Assembly (NCBI GenBank): GCA_016218495.1
Contig: JACRDU010000108.1
Coordinates: forward strand, 1-50,729
Source: Elusimicrobiota bacterium
GTDB lineage: Bacteria > Elusimicrobiota > Elusimicrobia > UBA1565
Direction: 5' to 3'
Length of the DNA: 50,729 nucleotides
The position numbers were made by a program, and so were the translations under genes. Each line of letters begins with the position of its first letter. The first letter of the stretch is position 1. The notes under the pieces are model-generated. The model was not told the DNA's origin and did no database searches. It was given only the letters and a program-made list of their open reading frames with translations. Below, piece after piece: positions 33,952 to 42,497 of the stretch.

Positions 33952-34971
33952 ATGGCGATGATCGACAGGGTCAAGTTCGACGGGCCGTCCGGCGTGCTGG
34001 TCTGGAAGTTCCCCTCGGACGAGCTGTCCTGGGGCGCGAAGGTCATCGTCAACCAATCGCAGGAAGCCATCTTCTTCAAGGGCGGCGAGGCGCTCGACAT
34101 CCTGGGCCCCGGCACGCACACCCTGGAGACCTCCAACATCCCGCTCCTGCGGCGCCTGGTCAACATCCCCTTCGGGAACCAGACCCCGTTCGCCGCCGAG
34201 ATCTTCTTCGTCAACAAGGCCGCCCAGCTCGACGGCAAGTGGGGCACCAAGTCCCCCATCCCGCTGCTCGACCCCAAGTACAACATCCCGATCCCGGTCC
34301 GGGCGTTCGGGCGCTTCGGCGTGCGCGTCGCCGACTCGCGCAAGCTGGTGGTCGGGCTCTCGGGCACCGTGTCGCAGTACACCGTCGAGACCCTGACCGA
34401 GCACTTCCGCGGCCTGGTGATGACCAAGACCAAGGACTACCTCGCCGAGACCGTCTCCCGGCGCAAGGTCAGCTTCCTCGAGATCACCGCCTTCCTCGAG
34501 GAGATCTCGGCCGACCTCAAGGAGAAGCTCAAGGACGACTTCGCCTCCTTCGGCGTGGAGCTGCTCAACTTCCTGCTCGAATCGGTCACCGTCCCCGACG
34601 AGGACCCGGCCGTCTCGCGCCTCAAGAAGGTCCTGGCCGACAAGGCCGAGATCGACATCCTCGGCGGCGAGTACAAGATGAAGCGCACCTTCGACACGAT
34701 GGAGAAGGCCGCCGGCACCGAGGGCTCGGTGATGGGAGCCGGCATGGGCCTGGGGATGGGCGCGGCGGCCGGCGCCCAGTTCGGGGCGGTCACCGGCGCG
34801 GCGATGGGCCCGGCGGCCGCCGTCTGCCCCGCCTGCAAGGCCCCCGCCCAGCCGGGCGCCCGGTTCTGCGGCGGCTGCGGCGGCGCGCTCGGCCCCAAGC
34901 GCTGCGCCAAGTGTTCGTCCGAATCCGCTCCCGGAGCCAAGTTCTGCTCTTCCTGCGGCTCGTCCCTGTAA
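33952..34971 (+). CDS. SPFH-domain protein with C-terminal zinc ribbons (YdjI-like)
   Basis: This 339-residue protein has an N-terminal SPFH/band-7-like domain of the 'virion core protein' (YdjI) type. Supporting motifs are VLVWKFPSDELSWGAKVIV, QEAIFFKGGEALDILGPG, TLETSNIPLL and IPVRAFGRFGVRVADSRK. A Gly/Ala/Met-rich hinge (VMGAGMGLGMGAAAGAQFG) follows, then two zinc ribbons (CPACKAPAQPGARFCGGCG; CAKCSSESAPGAKFCSSCG). GGGAGG lies 5 nt before the ATG, so the start is leadered. Such proteins are thought to organise membrane-stress complexes. Its last 61 nt also encode the start of the lytic transglycosylase. Confidence 0.88.
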   Translation: MAMIDRVKFDGPSGVLVWKFPSDELSWGAKVIVNQSQEAIFFKGGEALDILGPGTHTLETSNIPLLRRLVNIPFGNQTPFAAEIFFVNKAAQLDGKWGTKSPIPLLDPKYNIPIPVRAFGRFGVRVADSRKLVVGLSGTVSQYTVETLTEHFRGLVMTKTKDYLAETVSRRKVSFLEITAFLEEISADLKEKLKDDFASFGVELLNFLLESVTVPDEDPAVSRLKKVLADKAEIDILGGEYKMKRTFDTMEKAAGTEGSVMGAGMGLGMGAAAGAQFGAVTGAAMGPAAAVCPACKAPAQPGARFCGGCGGALGPKRCAKCSSESAPGAKFCSSCGSSL

Positions 34972-36311
34972 TCCTCGCCGTCGCCGCGGCGGCCCAGGCC
35001 CCCGGCGACCCGAACTCGGTCGACGACGCCGAATCCGGCGTGCTGTCCCAGCTCAAGCGGGCGGAGCGCTCCTACGGCGAGGCCCTGGCCGACTTCCGCT
35101 CCGAGCGGGAGGAAGAGGCCCGCGCGCACCTGCGCAGGGCCTTCCTCGAGCTCTCCGACTCGCTGACCGACGAGAGCCTGGTCAACGACGCCCGGGCCGA
35201 CTTCCTCGCCATCGTCGAGAAGGTCAGGACCTTCGACGGCGCCGCGGCGCCTCCCGAGGAAGAGCGGCCGACCGGCCTCGACGCCGACCCCGCGGCCCTG
35301 GCCGCGGTCTCCCCGGCCGCCCCCGTCGTGGGCCGCGACGAGAGGCACGCCATCCGCATCGACTCCGACAACGAGACCGTGCAGCGCTACATCGCCCTCT
35401 ACACCGGCAAGGAGTCCCGGCGCCGGGCCGTCGAGGAGGCTCTCGGCAGGGCCGAGCTCTACAAGCCGATGATGACGGCCGCGCTGCGCAAGGCCGGCCT
35501 CCCCGAGGAGCTCTTCTGGCTCGTGATGACCGAAAGCGAGTTCAAGATGAAGGCGGTCTCGGGCGCCGGGGCGGCGGGCCTCTGGCAGTTCATCCCCGGC
35601 TCGGCCCGGAACTACGGGCTGGAGGTCTCCTACTGGGTCGACGAACGCTTCAACCCCGAGAAAGCCACGCAGGCCGCGCTGCGCTACCTCAAGGACCTCA
35701 AGGTCTGGGTCGGGGACTGGCATCTGGCGCTGGCCGCCTACAACCGCGGCGAGAACGGCGTCGGACGGGACCTGCAATGGACGCGCTCCACCGACTTCGC
35801 CCAGCTCGCGGGCCGCGGGGCCCTGCCCAACGAGACCCAGGCCTATGTGCCGAAGTTCATGGCCTGCGTCCTCATCGGCGAGCATCCGGAGCGCTACGGG
35901 CTCAAACCCGCCTCCGAAGCCCCGGAGCCCTTCGACACCGTGCGGGTGGAGCGCGACCTCGACCTGAGCGTCGCGGCGAAGTGCGCCGGGACCACCGAGG
36001 AGGTCCTGCGCCGCCTCAACCCGGAGTTGCGGGCCTGGTGCACGCCGAAGGGCCGGCCCTACTCCCTGAAGGTCCCCGCCGGCTCGCGCGAGTCGTTCCT
36101 GGCCGCGCTGGCCGAGGTGAAGGACTGGAACCCCGGGCCCCAGGTCGTCGTCCACCGGGTCCAGCGGGGAGAATACCTGGGGAAGATCGCCAAGCGCTAC
36201 CGGACCACCGTGCGCGCCATCATGAACCACAACTCCCAGATAAAGAACGCCCGTTCCCTGCGCCCGGGGATGGTCCTGCGCATCCCCCCGGGTAAGGGAT
36301 TCATAAAATAA
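34911..36311 (+). CDS. LysM-containing lytic transglycosylase (MltD-like)
   Basis: It has 466 residues from the GTG at 34911. This start gives a basic N-terminus and signal peptide (MFVRIRSRSQVLLFLRLVPV, then ILAVAAAAQA). It lies 61 nt inside the SPFH gene; no other start gives a signal peptide. A helical region leads to the SLT domain with catalytic Glu in VMTESEFKMKAVSGAGAAGL, WQFIPGSARNYGL and LALAAYNRGENGV. The C-terminal LysM is HRVQRGEYLGKIAKRYRTTV with LRPGMVLRIP. A degenerate LysM-like segment lies near residues 345-400. It cleaves peptidoglycan glycan strands in the periplasm. Confidence 0.9.
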   Translation: MFVRIRSRSQVLLFLRLVPVILAVAAAAQAPGDPNSVDDAESGVLSQLKRAERSYGEALADFRSEREEEARAHLRRAFLELSDSLTDESLVNDARADFLAIVEKVRTFDGAAAPPEEERPTGLDADPAALAAVSPAAPVVGRDERHAIRIDSDNETVQRYIALYTGKESRRRAVEEALGRAELYKPMMTAALRKAGLPEELFWLVMTESEFKMKAVSGAGAAGLWQFIPGSARNYGLEVSYWVDERFNPEKATQAALRYLKDLKVWVGDWHLALAAYNRGENGVGRDLQWTRSTDFAQLAGRGALPNETQAYVPKFMACVLIGEHPERYGLKPASEAPEPFDTVRVERDLDLSVAAKCAGTTEEVLRRLNPELRAWCTPKGRPYSLKVPAGSRESFLAALAEVKDWNPGPQVVVHRVQRGEYLGKIAKRYRTTVRAIMNHNSQIKNARSLRPGMVLRIPPGKGFIK

Positions 36312-36334
36312 TCGGCGCGGCACCCCCCCTTCAC

Positions 36335-36363
36335 TTGACGGCTCCGGGCTGTCCCCTTACCCT
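36335..36363 (+). promoter_or_regulatory. Promoter of the pseudokinase gene
   Basis: TTGACG (36335-36340) and TACCCT (36358-36363) are separated by 17 bp. The -10 ends 6 nt before the GTG start at 36370, so the mRNA would be leaderless. Confidence 0.7.
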
Positions 36364-36369
36364 TAACGC

Positions 36370-38385
36370 GTGAACTGGGCCGCCCTGCTGGTCCTCCATG
36401 GGACCTTCCTCGCCTCCCCCGCCCTGGGGGCGGACAAGCCGCGCCTGAAGCCCCTGCAGCGCGGGGGCTATCAGGCCGAGTCCCAGAAGGCCCGGACGAC
36501 GGAGGACCAGACCGAGGTCCTCCCCCCGCTGAGCCAGACCCTGCAGACGCTCCAAGAGGCCCAGAACTCGCCGTTCGTGACGCCCCAGCTGCGCGAGCAG
36601 ATCCAGGGGGTCATCGACCAGGGAACGGCGATGGAACCGACCACCGGGGGCGTGGAGTACAGCCGTCCCGCCGGCGCCCGGCGTCCGGGCAACGTGCCCC
36701 CGGACTCGCGCCGGGCGCTGCCTCGGGCGGAACCCGCCCTCGACGTCCGCGCCCTGCGGCCCCAGTCCCCCGTCTCCGACCGCTCGGCCGCCCCCGGGTC
36801 TTCCGAGCTGCGTTCGGGCGCCGCCGCGGCCGGCGTCTCGTTGGCGCCCCCGCCGCTCCAGCCGTATTCATCGTTGCGCGAGTCCAGCATCCGCAGCTTC
36901 GCCGTCCCGCTCGAGAAGCAGGCGGTCTGGGCGGGACGCGCCGCCGCCGCCCAGCAGACCCTCGATGACCGCCCCGCCGACCCGGCGGCCCTCCAGAGCC
37001 TGGCCCGGGCCGAATTCGCCCAGGGCCGCTTCGAGGCTGCCGCCGCGGCCGCCGAGCAGGCCGTGCAGGCCTCTCCCGAGAGCGCGGACGCCGCCTGGCT
37101 GCGCGCGATGACCCGCGAACGCCTGGGCGACCGGACCGGAGCCATGTCCGACGCGAACCGGGCCGCCCTGCTCGACCCGAGCCGCTACGCCGGCCGCGCC
37201 GCCATCGCCGCTGCGGGCGGGTCCCTGTTCGACCCGGGCAGCGACGACTCCTGGGGACTGCTGGAGCAGATGAATCCGCCGCCCAAGGCGGAAGGCCGGA
37301 CCCCCTGGGTGCTGCTGCTCTTGCTGCTGCTGGCCGGCGCGAGCGGCGCGGCGGCCTACGCCGGCCGGGCGCTGTGGAACGACCTGCCCCCCGAGAACAA
37401 GCAGCGCGTCATGGGCCTGCTGCGCAAGGCGGCCCCGAAGGGCTCCTTCCCGGTCCCCCGCGCCGCCACCCCGCTGCCGGTCAAGCCGGGGGCCGCCCTC
37501 AAGACCGGGGCCTCCTTGGGCGCGAAGTTCGACCTCGTCGGCCAGGTGGGGCGCGACGGGACCGTCGAGGTCTGGAAGGCCCACGACCGCACGCTGGGGC
37601 GCGACGTCCTCCTGAAGCGCCTCTATGCCGGTCCCGACTCGGGGGAGCTCGACCTGCGCCGCGCCGACGCCAAGCAGGCGGCCGGCCTGCACCACCCGAA
37701 CATCGTCGAGCTCTACGAAATCGTGGAGCTTCCCGAAGGGCTCTTCGCGGTCTACGAATACGCGTCCGGGAAGTCGCTGCGCCAGGTCCTCGACGAGAAG
37801 AAGACCCTCTCCCTGCGCCAGACCCGGGACGTCCTCATCCCGGTCTGCCGCGCTCTCGAGCACGCGCACCGGCGCGGGATCGCACACGGCGGCCTGTCCC
37901 CCGAACGCATCATCCTGACCCGCCAAGGCTACGTCAAGGTGATCGACTTCGTCCTGGCGCGGACGACGGGGGCCGGAACCGAGGCGTATTCCGCCCCGGA
38001 GACGCGCCGCGGGGCCCCCACCCCGGCCTCCGACGTCTATTCCCTGGGGATGGTCCTGCACGAGCTGCTCGTCGGCGAGCGGCCGGGGGCGGGCGAAAAG
38101 GAGCCCCCGGCGTCCTTTGCCCGCATCCTGGAGTCCGCGCTCGACCTCGACGCGCGCTCACGGACGCAGTCGGCCCGGAAGTTCCTCGAGGACCTGCGCG
38201 GGGTCAACGCGTCCACGCTCCCCCCCCGCCCCATCGAGACCCCCGAAGAGGCGCTGGCCCAGGCGGAGTCCAGCGAGCCCCAAGCGGACAACGCCGCGGT
38301 CAAGGACGCCGCGGCGCAGGGGGCCGACGACGGCGATGCCCTCGTGGACCCCGGGCCCGCCACCCATCCGACCAATCCGGGCTGA
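36370..38385 (+). CDS. Membrane pseudokinase with exported TPR-like region
   Basis: This 671-residue protein has a signal-like N-terminus (NWAALLVLHGTFLASPALGA). A Pro/Arg-rich segment and TPR-like repeats follow (residues about 180-270; FAQGRFEAAAAAAEQAVQAS), then a membrane helix (about 311-332) and a Ser/Thr-kinase-like domain (375-610). The kinase keeps the ATP Lys416 (DVLLKRL), Asp526 of the DFG position (IDFVLAR) and an APE motif (SAPETRRG). The catalytic HRD loop reads HGGLSPERI, so the catalytic Asp is Gly508. It is therefore probably catalytically dead and acts as a scaffold or ATP switch. The final 60 residues are acidic and low-complexity. Confidence 0.75.
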   Translation: MNWAALLVLHGTFLASPALGADKPRLKPLQRGGYQAESQKARTTEDQTEVLPPLSQTLQTLQEAQNSPFVTPQLREQIQGVIDQGTAMEPTTGGVEYSRPAGARRPGNVPPDSRRALPRAEPALDVRALRPQSPVSDRSAAPGSSELRSGAAAAGVSLAPPPLQPYSSLRESSIRSFAVPLEKQAVWAGRAAAAQQTLDDRPADPAALQSLARAEFAQGRFEAAAAAAEQAVQASPESADAAWLRAMTRERLGDRTGAMSDANRAALLDPSRYAGRAAIAAAGGSLFDPGSDDSWGLLEQMNPPPKAEGRTPWVLLLLLLLAGASGAAAYAGRALWNDLPPENKQRVMGLLRKAAPKGSFPVPRAATPLPVKPGAALKTGASLGAKFDLVGQVGRDGTVEVWKAHDRTLGRDVLLKRLYAGPDSGELDLRRADAKQAAGLHHPNIVELYEIVELPEGLFAVYEYASGKSLRQVLDEKKTLSLRQTRDVLIPVCRALEHAHRRGIAHGGLSPERIILTRQGYVKVIDFVLARTTGAGTEAYSAPETRRGAPTPASDVYSLGMVLHELLVGERPGAGEKEPPASFARILESALDLDARSRTQSARKFLEDLRGVNASTLPPRPIETPEEALAQAESSEPQADNAAVKDAAAQGADDGDALVDPGPATHPTNPG

Positions 38386-38448
38386 TGTCCTCATACCCCC
38401 GCTAAGCCCAATGCCGGTTAGTTAAGATCTTCTTCGCACCTGGACTGC
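38386..38448. other. Spacer between pseudokinase gene and inverted-repeat element
   Basis: These 63 bp contain no gene, promoter or hairpin that I can support. Confidence 0.4.
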
Positions 38449-38508
38449 GCCATTTACGCGCCTCGGGCGCGTGGGTTCGAGAATCGCAGACAGCGCGATT
38501 CTCGAACC
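38449..38508 (+). repeat. Left double-hairpin end of the 455-bp element
   Basis: This 60-nt unit is GCCATTT, then stem ACGCGC/GCGCGT (loop CTCGG), then G, then a perfect 14-bp stem GGTTCGAGAATCGC/GCGATTCTCGAACC (38474-38487 and 38495-38508, loop AGACAGC). It aligns gap-free with the reverse complement of 38844-38903 (46 of 60 identical). The differences are in loops or are compensated within stems. Confidence 0.85.
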
Positions 38509-38843
38509 TCCTCTCCTTTACATCGCGCGCGCGATGCTAATTTAGATTGCAGTAGGCGGAAGATTTTTCCAGACCGTGACGCGGCCGAAGAACGGCATCA
38601 GCAAGCCGACTCTAGACGATTGCGCAGAACGCGGAGGCAATCCCAGCCTCGGGACCTGCACGCTCTATTGAAATAGTCCTGCATTTTCCATATCAAATTC
38701 CGTCGCCAGCGACGGCAAATTGCCCTGAAAACATGTGAGGAATTTCCCGGAAACTCTCATGTATTGGGCCCGGTTTCAGCCGCGCCGAGGGCTCTGCCGC
38801 GGCATCCCCGCTCGCCTCCGGAACTCCATCCCCTGGCACCAGG

Positions 38844-38903
38844 CCTTCGAGAATTGCGCCGCATGCAATTCTCGAAGGCACGCGCACACAGCGCGTAAAC
38901 GGC
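38844..38903 (-). repeat. Right double-hairpin end of the 455-bp element
   Basis: Read on the minus strand: GCCGTTT, stem ACGCGC/GCGCGT (loop TGTGT), G, then a perfect 14-bp stem CCTTCGAGAATTGC/GCAATTCTCGAAGG (loop ATGCGGC). Relative to the left end, the outer GG:CC pairs are swapped to CC:GG and a C:G pair is changed to T:A, so base pairing is preserved. It ends 14 bp from the ispDF stop. Confidence 0.85.
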
Positions 38904-38917
38904 CCCGGCGATGCCCG

Positions 38918-40111
38918 TCACAGCGGGGCTACCGCCCCGCTGCGCAGGCGGACGGTGGCCACAGCGTAGCAGGCGATGGCCTCGCCCCGGCCGATTTCGC
39001 CGAGGCCCTCGTGGCTCTTCGCTTTGAGGTTGACGCGGCCGCGCTCCAGCCTGAAGCAGGCGGCCAGGGAGTCGGCCATCCGCCCGTAGTGGGGCTTGAG
39101 CTTGGGCTCTTCGGCCACCAGGGTCACGTCGAGGTGCTCGATCGCCGCGCCGCGGGCGGCGGCCTTCTCGAGGACGTGCTCCACGATCCGCCTGGAGTCG
39201 AGCCCCTTGAAGCGCGGGTCGGAGGGCGGGAAGGCGATCCCGATCTCGCCGTCCCCCATCGCGCCGAGCACGGCGTCGCAGGCCGCGTGGAGCGCCGCGT
39301 CGCCGTCGGAATGCCCCAGCAGGCCCTTCGTGTGCGGGACCTCGACCCCCGCGAGCATGAGCGGGCGGCCTTCGACGAGCCGGTGTATGTCGTAGCCGAA
39401 CCCCGTGCGCTCCGACGGACGCCCCAGCCGCGAGGACAGGAACGCCTCGGCCGTGACCAGGTCCTCGGGAGTCGTCACCTTGATGTTCTCATAGGAGCCC
39501 TCGACGATGCTGACCTTCTGCCCGGTCCGTTCCACCAGCTGCGACTCGTCGGTGGCGTCGGCCTCTTGGGCGAAGCGCGACAAGGCGTCCGCCAGCACCC
39601 CGCGCCGATAGGCCTGCGGGGTCTGCGCCTGCCAGTACTGCGCGCGGTCCGGCGTCTCGGCCACGGTCCCGTCGGGGGCCGCCCGCTTCAGGGTGTCCTT
39701 GGCCGGCACGGAAACCACGGCGGCGCCCGTGCGCAGCGCCGCCTCGACGGCGGCCCGGATCACGGCGGGCGTCACCAGCGGCCGGGCGCCGTCATGCACC
39801 GCGACGGCGTCGACCTCGGGGGGCAGGGCCGCGAAGCCGTTGCGGACCGAACCCATCCGGGTGGCGCCCCCCGGCACGACGGCGACGCGCTCGCCGGCCA
39901 AGCGCGCCCCGTGCAGGCCGATGTTCTCGGGCGACAGGACCAATGCGACCTTCACGACCTCCGGACAGTCGAGGAAGGCCTTCAGGGCCCACTCGCAGAC
40001 CGGGAGCCCGCAGAGCGGCAGGAACTGCTTGGGCCGACCCATCCGCGTGCCGGACCCGGCCGCGACGATGACGGCCCCCACGGCAGGACGGGTCGGCCCG
40101 CCGCGGGTCAT
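38918..40111 (-). CDS. ispDF: Bifunctional IspD/IspF isoprenoid enzyme
   Basis: This 397-residue fusion starts at the ATG at 40111, overlapping the upstream stop. The N-terminal IspD (about 1-230) has AVIVAAGSGTRMGRPKQFL, AVHDGARPLV, QTPQAYRR and NIKVTTPEDL: it makes CDP-methylerythritol. The C-terminal IspF (about 240-397) has FGYDIHRLVEGRPLMLAGV, HSDGDAALHAACDAVLGA, SDPRFKG and KAKSHEGLGEIGRGEAI: it forms the cyclodiphosphate. Both belong to the MEP pathway. The order radA-yacL-ispD-ispF is familiar from other bacteria; here the last two are fused and disA is absent. Confidence 0.96.
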   Translation of the reverse strand: MTRGGPTRPAVGAVIVAAGSGTRMGRPKQFLPLCGLPVCEWALKAFLDCPEVVKVALVLSPENIGLHGARLAGERVAVVPGGATRMGSVRNGFAALPPEVDAVAVHDGARPLVTPAVIRAAVEAALRTGAAVVSVPAKDTLKRAAPDGTVAETPDRAQYWQAQTPQAYRRGVLADALSRFAQEADATDESQLVERTGQKVSIVEGSYENIKVTTPEDLVTAEAFLSSRLGRPSERTGFGYDIHRLVEGRPLMLAGVEVPHTKGLLGHSDGDAALHAACDAVLGAMGDGEIGIAFPPSDPRFKGLDSRRIVEHVLEKAAARGAAIEHLDVTLVAEEPKLKPHYGRMADSLAACFRLERGRVNLKAKSHEGLGEIGRGEAIACYAVATVRLRSGAVAPL

Positions 40112-41091
40112 CGCTCTCCTTTGGCCTTTATGAACACCATGCGGCCCGCCTTCGTCTGCGTGATGGAGGTCACGGTGCCCTCCACGCGCTTGCCCACATG
40201 GCGGGAGCCGCCCTCGATGACGACCATCGTGCCGTCGTCGAGGTATCCCACGCCCTGGTCGCGCTCCTTGCCCTCCTTCATGACGAAGACCCCCATGGTC
40301 TCGCCCGGCAGGACGACGGGCTTGAGGACCATCGTCAGGTCGTTGACGTTCAGGCACGGCACGCCCTCCACGGTGGCGACCTTGGAGAGGTTGAAGTCCG
40401 TGGTGAGGAGCTTCGCCCCCAGCTCCTGGGCGAGCCGGACGAGCTTCCCGTCCACCTCGGTCGCCTCCGGGACGTCGCGGTCGAGGATGCGCAGGCGGAC
40501 CTCGCGGTTCTCCTGCAGGCGGGCCAGCATGTCCAGGCCCCTGCGGCCGCGGGCCCGCTTGAGGCTGTCGGGGGAGTCGGCCATATGGTGCAGCTCGTTG
40601 ATGACGAAGCGCGGCACGACCAGTGAGCCCGAGAGGAAATGGACCTCGCAGATCTCGACCACCCGGCCGTCGATGATGGCGCTGGTGTCGAGCACCTTCA
40701 TGTCCGCCCCGCGCTTCTTCGACGAGGCGAGGATGTCGCGGTCGAGGCTGTCGAGCTCCGGGAACTTCCGGATGCTCAGCACCATCCCCAGCGCCCCGAT
40801 TGCGAAGTAGCGCAGGGTCGCGAACTGCGCCCAGACCTCGTATACCCGCTCGTTGCCCGTGTTGAAGACGACCACGTCGAGCAGGCGCATCAGGATGATG
40901 GACGCGCAGGCGCCCAGCAGGCCGAACACCGTCGTCAGCAGGCTGACGCTCTCCAAGGCGACCTCGACGGCGACCAGCGCGATGCCGGTGCCGACCCCGA
41001 TCACGACTCCCGTCTTATCACGGCTTATGGACATGTATGTGAGGAGCGGACACGCCGCGAGGATCGCGGCGCGGTATAACCATGCGCTCAT
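40108..41091 (-). CDS. yacL: Membrane PIN-TRAM protein (YacL-like)
   Basis: This 327-residue protein has four N-terminal membrane helices. A PIN domain follows (VLDTSAIIDGRVVEIC with the first catalytic Asp; VINELHHMAD; RGRRGLDML; LLTTDFNLSKVA). The C-terminal TRAM domain (RDQGVGYLDDGTMVVIEGGS; GRMVFIKAK) suggests RNA binding. PIN domains are metal-dependent nucleases; the acidic residues appear intact. The bacterial role is unclear. ATGA overlaps join it to radA upstream and ispDF downstream. Confidence 0.92.
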   Translation of the reverse strand: MSAWLYRAAILAACPLLTYMSISRDKTGVVIGVGTGIALVAVEVALESVSLLTTVFGLLGACASIILMRLLDVVVFNTGNERVYEVWAQFATLRYFAIGALGMVLSIRKFPELDSLDRDILASSKKRGADMKVLDTSAIIDGRVVEICEVHFLSGSLVVPRFVINELHHMADSPDSLKRARGRRGLDMLARLQENREVRLRILDRDVPEATEVDGKLVRLAQELGAKLLTTDFNLSKVATVEGVPCLNVNDLTMVLKPVVLPGETMGVFVMKEGKERDQGVGYLDDGTMVVIEGGSRHVGKRVEGTVTSITQTKAGRMVFIKAKGER

Positions 41092-42497
41092 GTTGTCTCC
41101 CTTGTTGGGGCGGAATGGGCGAAGGCGGATGCGGCGGCGGCGGCCAGGTCGGCGGCCGGCTTGGTGCGCAGCGGCACGGACTTCCCGAGGTCCTCGGAGG
41201 CGCGGGCGGGGATGAGCGCCGTCTTGAACCCCGCCCGGGAGGCCTCCTTGAGGCGGCCGCCCAGCGTCGAAACGCGGCCGAGCCGTCCGAGCAGACCGAC
41301 CTCCCCGACGAACACCCAGTCGGCCGGCAGGGCCTCCTCGCGCGCCGAGGACACCACGGCCAGGCACACCGCCAGGTCCAGGGCCGGGTCGCGCAGGCGC
41401 AGCCCGCCCGCGACGCTCACATAGACGTCCCGGGTCTCGAGGCGGACGTGCAGGTGCTTCTCCAGCGCGGCCAAGAGGACCAGGACCCGGTTGAGGTCGA
41501 GTCCGGTGGCCATGCGGCGCGGCAGAGGGTAGCGCGTCGGGGTCACCAGGGCCTGGACCTCGGCGAGGATGGGACGGCTCCCTTCCAGGGCGACTGAGAC
41601 CGCGCGGCCCGGCGTGGTCGAGCCGCGCTCCTCGATGAAGAAGGAGGAGGCGTCCTCGACGCCTTGGAGGCCCCCCTCGTCCATCTGGAAGAGCCCCATC
41701 TCCATGGACGGGCCGAAGCGGTTCTTCTCGGCGCGCAGGACGCGCAGCGACTGGCTGCGCTCGGTATCGAAGGAGAGGACCGTGTCGACGAGGTGCTCGA
41801 GCACCTTGGGGCCCGCCACCGAGCCCTCCTTGGTGACGTGGCCGAGGAGGAACAGGACCGCCCCGCTCTTCTTGGCCGCGCGCAGCAGCTCCGCGGCGCA
41901 CTCCCGCACCTGCCCGACGGTCCCCGGCCCGCCCGAGAGCTCCGGGTGGTAGACGGTCTGGACGGAGTCCAGCACGATGGCGCGGGGGGCGAGCTCCTCG
42001 ACGGCGGCGACGATCTTGACCAGGTCGGTCTCGGCCATCAGCAGGATGGCGTCCCCGCCGACGCCCAGGCGCTTGGCCCTGCCGGAGACCTGGGCGGGGG
42101 ATTCCTCGCCGGTGACGTAGAGGACCTTTCCCAGGGCGCCGAGGCGGTGGGCGACCTGGAGCATCAGGGTGGACTTGCCGATGCCGGGAGGGCCGGCCAG
42201 CAGCACGACCTGCCCGGCCACCAGCCCGCCGCCGAGCAGACGGTCGAACTCCGGCAGGCCGGTCGGCACGCGGCGCTCCTCGGCGCCCGATACCTCGGAG
42301 AGCGGGACGGCCTCGGAGCTGAAATCGGTCAAGGGCTTGGGAGCGCGCCCGCCGGACGCCGGGGCCCCGGAGGGACGGACCTCCACGGCCTCTTCCACCA
42401 TGGTGTTCCAGGCCTCGCACGACGGGCATTGCCCGGCCCACTTGGGCTCGTCGTGCCCGCAGGACTGGCAGCGGTAGACGGCCTTGAGCCTAGCCAT
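41088..42497 (-). CDS. radA: DNA repair ATPase RadA (Sms)
   Basis: This 469-residue protein has an N-terminal zinc finger (YRCQSCGHDEPKWAGQCPSC), Walker A GPPGIGKST, Walker B region AIVLDSVQTVY, the RadA signature KNRFG (LRAEKNRFGPSMEMGLF) and a C-terminal Lon-protease-like domain (DVYVSVAGGLRLRDPALDLA). RadA is a hexameric helicase promoting branch migration in recombination. It overlaps the MMPL gene end by 8 bp and yacL by 4 bp, so it is in the long housekeeping operon. Confidence 0.97.
   Translation of the reverse strand: MARLKAVYRCQSCGHDEPKWAGQCPSCEAWNTMVEEAVEVRPSGAPASGGRAPKPLTDFSSEAVPLSEVSGAEERRVPTGLPEFDRLLGGGLVAGQVVLLAGPPGIGKSTLMLQVAHRLGALGKVLYVTGEESPAQVSGRAKRLGVGGDAILLMAETDLVKIVAAVEELAPRAIVLDSVQTVYHPELSGGPGTVGQVRECAAELLRAAKKSGAVLFLLGHVTKEGSVAGPKVLEHLVDTVLSFDTERSQSLRVLRAEKNRFGPSMEMGLFQMDEGGLQGVEDASSFFIEERGSTTPGRAVSVALEGSRPILAEVQALVTPTRYPLPRRMATGLDLNRVLVLLAALEKHLHVRLETRDVYVSVAGGLRLRDPALDLAVCLAVVSSAREEALPADWVFVGEVGLLGRLGRVSTLGGRLKEASRAGFKTALIPARASEDLGKSVPLRTKPAADLAAAAASAFAHSAPTRETT

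Larger units (their letters stand above)
38449..38903. mobile_element. Undescribed non-coding element with inverted structured ends (MITE/REPIN-like)
   Basis: The 455-bp block lies between the pseudokinase and ispDF genes and is bounded by 60-nt inverted repeats, each forming two stem-loops. The roughly 335-bp interior is visibly more AT-rich than its surroundings and has no convincing gene. It contains further small palindromes: CATCGCGCGCGCGATG (38521-38536), CCGTCGC-CA-GCGACGG (38700-38715) and CCTGG-CA-CCAGG (38832-38843). No target-site duplication is evident. It could be a non-autonomous transposable element with hairpin ends, or two structured RNAs facing each other. Confidence 0.6.

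Noticed and set aside
38693-38887. 64-residue minus-strand frame inside the inverted-repeat element
   Set aside because: It runs through one arm of the right double hairpin, has no ribosome site and shows no recognisable motif.
38449-38903. Integron attC-like or CRISPR-like array
   Set aside because: There are only two units, in opposite orientation, without regular spacers, and no integrase or cas gene lies nearby.
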